Assembly (NCBI RefSeq): GCF_017676385.1
Contig: NZ_JAFFZN010000025.1
Coordinates: forward strand, 1-64,000
DNA from: Streptomyces spirodelae
GTDB taxonomy: Bacteria; Actinomycetota; Actinomycetes; Streptomycetales; Streptomycetaceae
Length of the DNA stretch: 64,000 nucleotides
Direction of reading: 5' to 3'
Position numbers and translations under genes: made by a program. Shown here piece after piece: positions 1-8,235 of the stretch. Below the pieces are notes generated by a model. The model was not told the DNA's origin and did not search any database. It was given only the letters and a program-made list of their open reading frames with translations. Numbering within the stretch: the first letter of the stretch is position 1; each line of letters begins with the position of its first letter.

Positions 1-15
1 AATTCTTGAAGAAAG

Positions 16-54
16 AAAAGGGCTTTGCCGAACTTCTGTCGGCAGGGCCCTTTT
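16..54 (+). terminator. Rho-independent terminator of an upstream gene
   Basis: An 8-bp outer stem (AAAAGGGC at 16-23 with GCCCTTTT at 47-54) continues into TTGCCGA (25-31) paired with TCGGCAG (39-45), and the right arm ends in a T run. It probably ends a gene lying before the window. The 55-200 stretch holds no gene; possible -10 boxes TAGGGT (155-160) and TAGCGT (168-173) precede the first coding region. Confidence 0.8.
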
Positions 55-200
55 CGTGTTTTGTGCGTCCCATAGGCGGCCATGCCGGCGCGCGATCCGA
101 TCCCTTTCCGGCGCCCACTGCCGACCCCGTGCACGCTGGGTGAGTGCTGCCGGGTAGGGTCAGGGGGTAGCGTCGGCACGGTTGCTCAGGAGGCCCACGG

Positions 201-812
201 GTGGAGGTCCAGGAGACGCGGGTCCAGACGGATCGGGTCCTCACCATCCCGAACGTCCTCAGCATGGCTCGCCTGGTGGGCGTGCCGGTGTTCCTGTGGC
301 TGATTCTCTGGCCCGAGTTCGGCGGCCCCAACCGCGATCTGTGGGCGCTGCTCATCCTCGCGCTGAGCGGAGTGAGCGACTACCTGGACGGCAAACTGGC
401 CCGCAGGTGGAATCAGATCAGCAGTCTCGGCCGTATTCTCGACCCGGCCGCCGATCGGTTGTACATCCTCTCCACTCTGGTGGGCCTGACGTGGCGGGAG
501 ATTTTGCCGCTCTGGCTCACCGCCACTCTGCTGGCCCGAGAGCTGTTGCTGTTGGTCATGGTGTGGATCCTCGACCGCCATGGCTATGCCCCGCCGCAGG
601 TCAACTTCCTGGGCAAGGCCGCGACCTTCAACCTGATGTATGCCTTCCCGCTGCTGTTGCTCAGTGACGGAAGTGGCTGGGTTTCATCACTGGCAGCGAT
701 TTTCGGATGGGCCTTCGCAGGTTGGGGTACTGCTCTCTATTGGTGGGCAGGGATCCTCTACGTGGTCCAGGTCCGCCGTCTGGTCAGGGCTGACACCGAG
801 ACGACCGACTGA
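201..812 (+). CDS. CDP-alcohol phosphatidyltransferase family membrane protein
   Basis: The 203-residue protein has the full family signature D-x2-D-G-x2-A-R-x8-G-x3-D-x3-D (D60, D63, D81, D85 region), which binds metal and the CDP-alcohol and moves a phosphatidyl group to an alcohol acceptor. Several hydrophobic helices follow, as expected for an integral membrane enzyme of about 200 residues. The GTG start has an AGGAGG ribosome site a few bases upstream. It is the PgsA2-like member of a block conserved in actinobacteria; its acceptor (glycerol phosphate, inositol phosphate or another) cannot be read from sequence. It leads the set of envelope and division genes that follows. Confidence 0.9.
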   Translation: MEVQETRVQTDRVLTIPNVLSMARLVGVPVFLWLILWPEFGGPNRDLWALLILALSGVSDYLDGKLARRWNQISSLGRILDPAADRLYILSTLVGLTWREILPLWLTATLLARELLLLVMVWILDRHGYAPPQVNFLGKAATFNLMYAFPLLLLSDGSGWVSSLAAIFGWAFAGWGTALYWWAGILYVVQVRRLVRADTETTD

Positions 813-925
813 AACCCGCCTTTCCTCGCTCCGGAGGTCGGTTGCCCTGATTACGCCTTTGTAGGTCATCCTGGAGGGGTCATGGTCGGGATGACCGTCG
901 TCTGTACGAGGAGGACGCTTCCGAG

Positions 926-3421
926 ATGAAGGCCGTCGTAATGGCTGGCGGCGAAGGCACACGCCTTCGCCCGATGACCGCGAGCATGCCCAAGCCGCTC
1001 CTGCCGGTGGTCAACAAGCCGATCATGGAGCATGTGCTGAAGCTGCTCAAGCGTCACGGGCTCTCCGAGACCGTTGTGACCGTGCAATTCCTGGCCTCGC
1101 TGGTCAAGAATTACTTCGGTGACGGCGAGGAGCTCGGCATGGAGCTCACCTACGCCAACGAAGAGAAGCCACTGGGAACGGCCGGCAGCGTCAAGAACGC
1201 CGAGGAAGCCCTGCGGGACGACTCGTTTCTCGTCATCTCCGGCGACGCGCTCACCGACTTCGACCTCACCGACCTCATCCGCTTTCACCGGGAACGCGGT
1301 GCGATGGTGACCGTCTGTCTGACCCGGGTGCCGAACCCGCTGGAATTCGGTATCACCATCGTGGACGACGACGGGAAGGTCGAGAGGTTCCTGGAGAAGC
1401 CGACCTGGGGCCAGGTCTTCTCCGACACGGTGAACACCGGCATCTATGTGATGGAGCCCGAAGTCTTCGACTACGTCGAGCCGGATGTGCCCGTCGACTG
1501 GTCCGGTGATGTCTTCCCGCAGCTGATGAAGGAAGGCAAGCCGATCTACGGCTATATCGCCGAGGGGTACTGGGAGGACGTCGGCACCCACGAGAGCTAT
1601 GTGAAGGCTCAGGCCGATGTGCTCGAGGGCAAGGTCGACGCGGAGCGGGACGGCTTCGAGATCTCGCCCGGAGTCTGGGTCGCCGAGGGCGCCGAGGTGC
1701 ATCCGGACGCCGTGCTGCGCGGTCCGCTGTACATCGGGGACTACGCGAAGGTGGAGGCCGGCGCCGAGATCAGGGAGCACTCCGTCATCGGCTCGAACGT
1801 GGTCGTCAAGAGCGGCGCCTTCCTGCACCGGGCCGTCGTCCACGACAACGTCTACATCGGGCCGCAGAGCAATCTGCGCGGCTGTGTCATCGGCAAGAAC
1901 ACCGACATCATGCGCGCCTCGCGGATCGAGGACGGCGCCGTCGTCGGCGACGAGTGCCTGATCGGCGAAGAATCGATCGTCCAGGGGAACGTGCGGATCT
2001 ACCCCTTCAAGACGATCGAGGCCGGTGCGTTCGTCAACACCTCCGTCATCTGGGAGTCGCGTGGGCAGGCGCATCTGTTCGGGGCGCGCGGTGTCTCCGG
2101 CATCCTGAATGTGGAGATCACCCCGGAGCTGGCCGTGCGGCTGGCGGGCGCGTATGCGACGACGCTCAAGAAGGGCTCCACCGTCTGCACCGCGCGGGAC
2201 CACTCCCGAGGCGCGCGCGCTCTCAAGCGGGCGATCATCTCCGCGCTCCAGGCCAGCGCCATCGATGTGCGCGACCTGGAGAACGTGCCGCTTCCGGTGG
2301 CCCGCCAGCAGACGGCGCGCGGCAGCGCCGGCGGCATCATGATCCGTACGACGCCCGGGGTGCCGGACTCGGTCGACATCCTGTTCCTCGACGAGCGGGG
2401 AGCCGACCTGTCCCAGGCCGCGCAGCGCAAGCTCGACCGGGTCTATGCCCGTCAGGAGTACCGTCGAGCCTTCCCCGGCGAGATCGGTGACCTCAGCTTC
2501 CCCTCCAGCGTCTACGACTCGTACACGGGCTCCCTGCTGCGTGCCGTGGACACCACCGGGGTCGCCGAATCGGGCCTGAAGGTCGTGGTCGACGCCTCCA
2601 ACGGGAGTGCGGGGCTGGTCCTGCCGAGCCTGCTGGGCCGGCTCGGTGTGGACTCGCTGACGATCAACCCGGGGCTGGACGAGTCACGTCCCACGGAGTC
2701 GGCGGAGTCCCGGCGTGCCGGGCTGGTGCGGCTCGGGGAGATCGTCGCTTCGGCCCGTGCGGCGTTCGGGGTGCGCTTCGACCCGGTGGGGGAGCGCATC
2801 TCGCTGGTGGACGAGCACGGCAGGATCGTGGAGGACGACCGGGCGCTGCTGGTGATGCTCGACCTGGTCGCGGCCGAGCGGCGCAGCGGCCGGGTGGCGC
2901 TGCCGGTGACCACGACCCGGATCGCCGAGCAGGTCGCCGCCTATCACGGCACGCAGGTCGAGTGGACGACGACCTCGCCCGACGATCTCACCCGGGTCAG
3001 CCGGGACGACGGGACCGTCTTCGGCGGGGACGGGCGGGGCGGTTTCATCGTCCCCGAGTTCAGCTCCGTCTTCGACGGCGCTGCCGCCTTCGTACGGCTG
3101 ATCGGACTGGTGGCGCGTACCCAGCTCACCCTCAGCCAGATCGACGCGCGCATCCCGCGTGCGCATGTGAGCCGGCGCGATCTGGCAACGCCGTGGGCGG
3201 TCAAGGGACTTGTGATGCGTACGGTCGTCGAGGCGGCGGGGGACCGGTCGGTGGACACCACGGACGGGGTGCGCGTGGTCGAGTCCGACGGCCGGTGGGT
3301 GATGGTGCTGCCCGACCCGGCGGAGGCGGTCACCCACCTGTGGGCCGAGGGTCCCGACGAGGCGTCGGCGCAGGCGCTGCTGGACGAGTGGGCGGCCGTG
3401 GTCGACAGCGCCGGTCACTGA
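926..3421 (+). CDS. Mannose-1-phosphate guanylyltransferase / phosphomannomutase-like fusion
   Basis: The 831-residue protein has three parts: an N-terminal nucleotidyltransferase with the signature AGGEGTRLRP near residue 7, a left-handed beta-helix of hexapeptide repeats at about 245-365, and a phosphomannomutase-like C-terminal half from about 390. The first part should make GDP-mannose or a similar NDP-sugar for glycans or glycolipids. In the C-terminal part the usual phosphoserine loop TASHNP is replaced by RTTPG after GGIMI, and the DxDxDR metal loop reads FDPVGERI, so mutase activity is doubtful and the domain may be regulatory. GAGGAGG lies 10 nt before the ATG. It follows the phosphatidyltransferase by 113 bp. 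Confidence 0.88.
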   Translation: MKAVVMAGGEGTRLRPMTASMPKPLLPVVNKPIMEHVLKLLKRHGLSETVVTVQFLASLVKNYFGDGEELGMELTYANEEKPLGTAGSVKNAEEALRDDSFLVISGDALTDFDLTDLIRFHRERGAMVTVCLTRVPNPLEFGITIVDDDGKVERFLEKPTWGQVFSDTVNTGIYVMEPEVFDYVEPDVPVDWSGDVFPQLMKEGKPIYGYIAEGYWEDVGTHESYVKAQADVLEGKVDAERDGFEISPGVWVAEGAEVHPDAVLRGPLYIGDYAKVEAGAEIREHSVIGSNVVVKSGAFLHRAVVHDNVYIGPQSNLRGCVIGKNTDIMRASRIEDGAVVGDECLIGEESIVQGNVRIYPFKTIEAGAFVNTSVIWESRGQAHLFGARGVSGILNVEITPELAVRLAGAYATTLKKGSTVCTARDHSRGARALKRAIISALQASAIDVRDLENVPLPVARQQTARGSAGGIMIRTTPGVPDSVDILFLDERGADLSQAAQRKLDRVYARQEYRRAFPGEIGDLSFPSSVYDSYTGSLLRAVDTTGVAESGLKVVVDASNGSAGLVLPSLLGRLGVDSLTINPGLDESRPTESAESRRAGLVRLGEIVASARAAFGVRFDPVGERISLVDEHGRIVEDDRALLVMLDLVAAERRSGRVALPVTTTRIAEQVAAYHGTQVEWTTTSPDDLTRVSRDDGTVFGGDGRGGFIVPEFSSVFDGAAAFVRLIGLVARTQLTLSQIDARIPRAHVSRRDLATPWAVKGLVMRTVVEAAGDRSVDTTDGVRVVESDGRWVMVLPDPAEAVTHLWAEGPDEASAQALLDEWAAVVDSAGH

Positions 3422-3491
3422 GCAAGCGCCGGTCACTGGGCAAGGGTCGGGGCAGGTGCCGGCCACTGGGCAAGGGCCGGTCACGGAGCAC
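3408..3491 (+). repeat. Four imperfect 18-bp tandem repeats across a stop codon
   Basis: Units of the form GCGCCGGTCACTGNGCAA lie at 3408-3425, 3426-3443, 3456-3473 and 3474-3491 (the last more diverged). The stop codon of the guanylyltransferase gene (3419-3421) is inside the first unit, where CTGA replaces the CTGG of the second and third units. The array probably arose by local slippage at the gene end. Confidence 0.75.
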
Positions 3492-3492
3492 C

Positions 3493-3533
3493 GCGGCGGG
3501 GCTCGCCCTCCTGGCGAGGGCAAGTCCCGCCGC
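3493..3533 (+). terminator. Long GC-rich hairpin after the guanylyltransferase gene
   Basis: GCGGCGGG (3493-3500) pairs with CCCGCCGC (3526-3533), and the inner arms 3501-3510 and 3516-3525 pair with one mismatch and one G-U. This gives an 18-bp stem with a 5-nt loop. There is no T run, as is common for streptomycete terminators. Confidence 0.65.
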
Positions 3534-3591
3534 TGGGCGCTGGGGTGGGTGCATTCGGCGCCGGGGATCTCGACGTGCGACGATGTGCGGC

Positions 3592-4491
3592 ATGTCGCAG
3601 CAGCACCCCACCCGGAGCACCCCGCCGCGGTCCCCGCGGCCAGACGCTTCCATGTCGCTGCTGACCAACGTGATGGAGCACAGCCTCGACGACGGCTATG
3701 CGGAGGCGGCCGCCCGTAGGGGTGAGGTGGGGCGCTCGAAGATGCCGCGCACGCTGCGGGCCAAACTGGGGCTGGCGTTCGGACTGGTGCTGGCGGCGCT
3801 GGTGGTGACCGTGGGCGCAGCGCAGGCGCAGATCTCGGCGCCGAGCGTCGCCAAGGAGAAGCAGGAGCTGATCGAGCGGATCGAGTCGGGGGGCCACCGG
3901 GCCGACCGGCTCCAGAAGGACGTGGACAAGCTGCGGACCACGGTGGAGCGTCAGCAGCGGAAAGCCCTGGAGGAGCACGGCGACGAGCGGGGGAAGACCA
4001 CGGCGCTGCTCTCCGGCGCGACCGCGGTCAAGGGGCCGGGCCTCAAGCTCGTGGTGGACGACGCCAAGGACACCGAGTCGGGCGACGGTGACGGGCCCCG
4101 GAAGACGGACGGGTTCTCCGACACGGGCCGGATCCGCGACCGGGATCTGCAGCGGGTCGTCAACGGGCTGTGGGCCGCCGGTGCCGAGGCCGTTTCGATC
4201 AACGGCCAGCGTCTCACGTCACGCTCGGCCATCCGGGCGGCCGGCGATGCGATCCTGGTCGACAACAAGCCGCTGGTCCCGCCCTATACGCTGCTGGCGA
4301 TCGGTCCCGGGCAGCGATTCTCCCGGACCTTCCAGGACAGCGTCGACGGCCAGTACCTGTACATCCTGCACAAGGATTACGGTGCCAGGACCAGCATTTC
4401 CGTCCAGGACGAGGTGCGGCTGCCTGCTGCGCCGAGTCTGATTCTGAGAACAGCGAAACCTGTGCGGACAGGGAAGGGCAGCACATCGTGA
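3592..4491 (+). CDS. DUF881 family membrane-anchored protein (first copy)
   Basis: The 299-residue protein has a basic cytoplasmic N-terminus, one membrane helix (about residues 55-80), a coiled-coil stretch rich in K, E, R and Q, and a C-terminal alpha/beta DUF881 domain with the typical AVSING and NKPLVPPY segments. The family occurs as pairs flanking a small basic membrane protein in actinobacteria; its biochemical role is unknown, and a role in cell envelope or division is inferred from neighbours. I chose ATG 3592 because GACGAT (3580-3585) could be a -10 box giving a leaderless mRNA; ATG 3583 is the alternative. The stop overlaps the next start (GTGA). Confidence 0.85.
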   Translation: MSQQHPTRSTPPRSPRPDASMSLLTNVMEHSLDDGYAEAAARRGEVGRSKMPRTLRAKLGLAFGLVLAALVVTVGAAQAQISAPSVAKEKQELIERIESGGHRADRLQKDVDKLRTTVERQQRKALEEHGDERGKTTALLSGATAVKGPGLKLVVDDAKDTESGDGDGPRKTDGFSDTGRIRDRDLQRVVNGLWAAGAEAVSINGQRLTSRSAIRAAGDAILVDNKPLVPPYTLLAIGPGQRFSRTFQDSVDGQYLYILHKDYGARTSISVQDEVRLPAAPSLILRTAKPVRTGKGSTS

Positions 4492-4820
4492 TCGCCGTAC
4501 TGGGCCTCGTAGTGGGAGTCGTGGCCGGACTCGTCGTCCGGCCCGTGGTGCCGCTGGCGGTCGAACCGTATCTGCCCATCGCTGTCGTCGCCGCGCTGGA
4601 CGCGGTCTTCGGCGGGTTGCGCGCGATGCTGGACGGTATCTTCGACGACAAGGTGTTCGTCGTCTCGTTCCTGTCCAACGTGGTGGTGGCCGCGCTGATC
4701 GTCTTCCTCGGTGACAAGCTCGGGGTCGGCGCTCAGCTCTCGACCGGTGTGGTTGTCGTTCTGGGGATCCGGATCTTCTCCAACGCGGCCGCCATTCGTC
4801 GCCATGTGTTCAGGGCGTGA
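4488..4820 (+). CDS. Small basic membrane protein (Sbp/DUF1290 family)
   Basis: The 110-residue protein is almost entirely hydrophobic, with about three membrane segments and the family features VVRPVVP near the N-terminus and LDAVFGG in the middle. Its GTG start overlaps the stop of the first DUF881 gene by 4 nt, and its own stop overlaps the second DUF881 start in the same way, so the three genes are translationally coupled. No enzymatic function is known. The invariant DUF881-Sbp-DUF881 order suggests one membrane complex. Confidence 0.88.
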   Translation: MIAVLGLVVGVVAGLVVRPVVPLAVEPYLPIAVVAALDAVFGGLRAMLDGIFDDKVFVVSFLSNVVVAALIVFLGDKLGVGAQLSTGVVVVLGIRIFSNAAAIRRHVFRA

Positions 4821-5713
4821 GGCCGATGAGTGACGACAACACGCCGGAGAACGGACTTCCGCCGGAGCGCGGGCTGCCCCCGGAGCGCAGGCCCCCGGAG
4901 AACGAGCTGCCTCCCGAACGTGAGCGCCCTCCGGAGCACTCGTCCGCGCCCCGGGAGGCGTCGCAGGAGCGGGGGGAGGGTGGCGGCCGGCGGCTCACGG
5001 GACGGCAGCGGCTCGCCCAGGCCGTATGGCCCCCGCGGGTGACGCGCGCCCAACTCATCGTGGCGCTCCTGCTCTTCGTCCTCGGCCTCGGGCTGGCCAT
5101 CCAGGTGCGCTCCACCAGCGAGAACAGTGCTCTGCGGGGTGCTCGGCGCGAGGATCTGGTCCGCATCCTGGACGAGCTGGACGACCGCACCAAGCGGCTG
5201 GAGGACGAGAAACGGAAGCTGGAGGGGCAGCGAACCGAGCTGGAGACCTCCTCGGACCAGGCCGAAGAGGCCCGTAAGCAGACCAAGGAAAAGGAGGCCC
5301 AGCTCGGTGTGCTCGCCGGTACGGTGGCGGCCGAGGGGCCCGGAATCCGTATGACGATCAAGGACCGGGCGGGAGCGGCCGATTCGGATACGCTGCTCGA
5401 CGCGGTCCAGGAGCTGCGGGCCGCGGGAGCCGAAGCCATGGAGGTCAACGGTGTCCGGGTGGTCGCCAGCACGCATTTCACCGACAGTGGCGGCGGAGTC
5501 GACGTGGACGGGCATAGGATCAAGCAGCCTTACCGTTTCGAGGTGATCGGCAAGCCCGCCGATCTGGAGCCGGCGCTCAACATTCCCGGCGGTGTCGTGC
5601 AGACGCTGAAGAACAAGCAGGCCACGGTGGATGTGACCCGCTCGGGGAAGGTCACCGTGGACGCCTTGCGACAGGCGAAGCGGCCTGACTACGCTCGGTC
5701 GTCATCGCGCTGA
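4817..5713 (+). CDS. DUF881 family membrane-anchored protein (second copy)
   Basis: The 298-residue protein opens with a low-complexity segment of repeated PPER/PPEN units (about residues 10-45). A membrane helix follows at about 77-97, then a long charged coiled coil (about 110-165) and a DUF881 domain with AEAMEVNGVRVV. It resembles the first copy in layout but has its own N-terminus. The start is GTG 4817 (overlapping the Sbp stop) or ATG 4826. A 165-bp gap follows before the FHA gene; in mycobacteria gcvH occupies that position. Confidence 0.86.
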   Translation: MRPMSDDNTPENGLPPERGLPPERRPPENELPPERERPPEHSSAPREASQERGEGGGRRLTGRQRLAQAVWPPRVTRAQLIVALLLFVLGLGLAIQVRSTSENSALRGARREDLVRILDELDDRTKRLEDEKRKLEGQRTELETSSDQAEEARKQTKEKEAQLGVLAGTVAAEGPGIRMTIKDRAGAADSDTLLDAVQELRAAGAEAMEVNGVRVVASTHFTDSGGGVDVDGHRIKQPYRFEVIGKPADLEPALNIPGGVVQTLKNKQATVDVTRSGKVTVDALRQAKRPDYARSSSR

Positions 5714-5878
5714 GATGGTGATAGGAGTTTCGGGGGGTCGGCGGGCGAGTTGGGCACCGCGTGGTGGAAACTGTCTAGGGGTCACGGACGTTATCCCGGC
5801 GTCGAGAGTGACCAGTGAGAGCATCGAGGGTCTGTCCTGCCCCACGGGCGGGTCTGTTTCGTGCGAGGGGAATCGCCC

Positions 5879-6673
5879 GTGAGTTTTTTTTCGAAGTTGT
5901 TCGGCAAGGGCCGTCGGGGCGGCGACACGGGAACCGCACGGCACCGTGCCCACCAAGGCACCGACACCCCGGGCGGCGCCCCGGAGAGCGGCACCGAGCG
6001 CCCACTGTTCCGCGATGAGGTGGCCGGACCCGGAGGGGACAATTCGGGTGGTCACGGCGCGGTTTCTGTTGACCCTGGCACACAGGGACGCATAGGTTCC
6101 CAGGCACCGCCAACCTCAAATTCGGGTGGAGGTTCTGCCTTGCCGGTGTGTAACAGGTGTGGAGCCCGCGTCGCGGAAGCGAGCCGGTTCTGCTCCAACT
6201 GCGGCGCTCCACTGCGGGGCGGCGTGCCCGCGGAAGGGTCGTCCGAGACGACGTCCACGATCTCCATCTCGGGGCTTGAGGCGTACGACTCCGAATCGAC
6301 CGGCCAGCACGCCTCCCCGGTGCTGCCGCCCGAGGCGCAGGCGGCGGTGGATGCGCTGCCCATGGGCTCCGCGCTGCTGATCGTGCGGCGCGGCCCCAAC
6401 TCGGGCAGCCGGTTCCTGCTCGACGGTGAGCTGACCACTGCCGGGCGCCATCCGGAGAGCGACATCTTCCTGGACGATGTCACCGTCTCGCGCCGCCACG
6501 TCGAGTTCCGGCGCGGCCCGGACGGGGTCTTCACCGTCTCCGATGTCGGCAGCCTGAACGGCACCTATGTCAACCGCGAGCGGATCGAGACCGGAGTGCC
6601 GCTCAGCAACGGCGACGAGGTCCAGATCGGAAAGTACCGGCTGGTCTTCTACGCGAACCAGCGCACCTACTGA
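5879..6673 (+). CDS. garA: GarA/OdhI-like FHA protein with a zinc ribbon
   Basis: The 264-residue protein has a Zn-ribbon (C91-x2-C94, C105-x2-C108), then the motif E123-T-T-S, then a C-terminal FHA domain (about 165-260) with GRHPESDIFLDD, SRRHVEF and SLNGTYVN. ETTS is the threonine-phosphorylation site of GarA and OdhI, which when phosphorylated bind their own FHA domain and stop inhibiting 2-oxoglutarate dehydrogenase. By homology this protein links Ser/Thr kinases to the TCA/glutamate branch. The N-terminal extension and Zn-ribbon are additions relative to mycobacterial GarA. GTG 5879 is favoured over GTG 5861 because GAGGGG (5865-5870) is a well-placed ribosome site. Confidence 0.85.
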   Translation: MSFFSKLFGKGRRGGDTGTARHRAHQGTDTPGGAPESGTERPLFRDEVAGPGGDNSGGHGAVSVDPGTQGRIGSQAPPTSNSGGGSALPVCNRCGARVAEASRFCSNCGAPLRGGVPAEGSSETTSTISISGLEAYDSESTGQHASPVLPPEAQAAVDALPMGSALLIVRRGPNSGSRFLLDGELTTAGRHPESDIFLDDVTVSRRHVEFRRGPDGVFTVSDVGSLNGTYVNRERIETGVPLSNGDEVQIGKYRLVFYANQRTY

Positions 6674-6693
6674 CAGTCCCGGCAGGGAGGGTC

Positions 6694-7440
6694 ATGCTGC
6701 ACACGCCGTCCGGCGGTGCCCGAACGGGCACCGCCGCCGGGCCCGAGAGCGCTTCGATGAGCATCGGGGCCGTCCTCCAGGCGCTCCGTGCGGAGTTTCC
6801 CGAGGTCACCGTCTCCAAGATCCGGTTTCTCGAGGCCGAGGGGCTGGTCGAGCCGGCGCGCTCACCGTCCGGATACCGCAAGTTCCGGGCCGAGGACGTC
6901 GAACGGCTGGCCTATGTGCTGCGGATGCAGCGTGACCACTATCTGCCGCTGAAGGTCATCAGGGAGCACCTCGAAGCGGGCGGCGAGGCCGCCGCCCAGC
7001 CGCCCGCGCCGGTGGTGGGACCCCGTGACCCGGAGGGACCGGAGGCGATCCCTCCGGCTCCGGTCGTCCGCACCGGGCGCAAGGAGCTGCTCGGGCTCGT
7101 GGGCGCCGAGGAGTGGGAACTGGCCGAGTGGGAGGAGTACGGGCTGCTCGCCCCGGCCGAGGACGGCACCTACCGGCTCGGTGAGGTGACCGTGGCCCGG
7201 CTGGTCGCTGAGCTGGGCAGGCACGGAGTGGAGGCGCGTCATCTACGGGCGGTGAGGGCCACGGCGGACCGCCAGCTCGATCTCGTCGAGCAGCTGGTCG
7301 CCCCCCTCCGGCGCCATCCGGACCAGCGGACGAGGGAGCGTGCCGAGAGCACGGCGGACGACCTGGTCGATCTCTCCGTACGGCTCTACGGGGCCTTTGT
7401 GGAGTCCGCGGTGCAGGCAGCCGGCACGCGGGGTGACTGA
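6694..7440 (+). CDS. ftsR: MerR family regulator, FtsR-like
   Basis: The 248-residue protein has an N-terminal winged helix (about 22-95) with VTVSKIRFLEAEGLVEPAR and SGYRKF, then a second helical region that in this subfamily replaces the effector domain. The same gene beside garA in corynebacteria (FtsR) activates ftsZ, and the mycobacterial counterpart is Rv1828. A regulator of division genes is therefore the best inference. An AGGGAGG site lies before the ATG, 20 bp after the FHA gene, so the two are probably cotranscribed. No metal-binding cysteines are seen. Confidence 0.85.
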   Translation: MLHTPSGGARTGTAAGPESASMSIGAVLQALRAEFPEVTVSKIRFLEAEGLVEPARSPSGYRKFRAEDVERLAYVLRMQRDHYLPLKVIREHLEAGGEAAAQPPAPVVGPRDPEGPEAIPPAPVVRTGRKELLGLVGAEEWELAEWEEYGLLAPAEDGTYRLGEVTVARLVAELGRHGVEARHLRAVRATADRQLDLVEQLVAPLRRHPDQRTRERAESTADDLVDLSVRLYGAFVESAVQAAGTRGD

Positions 7441-7514
7441 ATCAGCACACGGATGCCGGTGCCGGACGGCTGCCCGACTACCCAAACAGGCGCGGCACGG
7501 CCTAGGGTTGCTGT

Positions 7515-7988
7515 GTGAATGAGCTCGACGTCGTGGGTGTCCGGGTGGAAATGCCCACCAACCAACCGATCGTGCTCCTGCGAGAAGTGGGAGGCGACCG
7601 TTACCTCCCCATCTGGATCGGCCCTGGGGAGGCGACCGCGATCGCCTTCGCCCAGCAGGGCATGACCCCCGCACGCCCACTCACCCATGACCTGTTCAAG
7701 GACGTCCTGGAAGCAGTGGGTCAGGAGCTGACCGCGGTCCGCATCGTGGATCTGCGGGAAGGCGTGTTCTACGCGGAACTGGTCTTCGCCAGTGGTGTGG
7801 AAGTCAGTGCCCGCCCGTCCGACGCCATAGCGCTCGCTCTGCGCACCGGCACGCCGATCTACGGCAGTGACGGTGTGCTGGACGACGCGGGTATCGCGAT
7901 TCCGGACGAGCAGGAGGACGAGGTGGAGAAGTTCCGCGAGTTCCTCGACCAGATCTCTCCGGAGGATTTCGGCACCAGCAGCCAGTGA
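7515..7988 (+). CDS. Bifunctional nuclease family protein (BFN/DUF151)
   Basis: The 157-residue protein is one BFN domain. Conserved segments are LREVGGDRYLPIWIGPGEA and SARPSDAIALALRTGTPIY near 100-115. The plant founding member has DNase and RNase activity; the role in actinobacteria is not established. A -10-like TAGGGT (7503-7508) sits 6 nt before GTG 7515, implying a leaderless transcript separate from the regulator upstream. The gene keeps its place between two MerR genes in mycobacteria as well. Confidence 0.9.
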   Translation: MNELDVVGVRVEMPTNQPIVLLREVGGDRYLPIWIGPGEATAIAFAQQGMTPARPLTHDLFKDVLEAVGQELTAVRIVDLREGVFYAELVFASGVEVSARPSDAIALALRTGTPIYGSDGVLDDAGIAIPDEQEDEVEKFREFLDQISPEDFGTSSQ

Positions 7989-8155
7989 CGCTCCGCCGGG
8001 AGCCGCCGCCGGACCGGATGCCCGGGCCGGAGGCCGGGGAGGAGTGTGCGGTGCGGAGTGGCGCCGCTGACCATTCGGCCAGCAATTCCCCGGCCGGGGG
8101 TACGCGAAACCACCCTCTCGGGGAATATCACTCGCCGTGCCGAGTGTGGCGATCG

Positions 8156-8184
8156 TTGACGCACTCGGAGTGACTGCCTACCTT
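8156..8184 (+). promoter_or_regulatory. Vegetative-type promoter for the second MerR gene
   Basis: TTGACG (8156-8161) and TACCTT (8179-8184) are separated by 17 bp, which fits an HrdB-type promoter. The mRNA would start near 8191 and reach GTG 8236, which has a GGAGG site about 8 nt upstream. Confidence 0.6.
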
Positions 8185-8235
8185 CATGTGGGCAGGTTCC
8201 GGGGGTAACCCGGGATGTGAAGGACGGAGGTCGGC

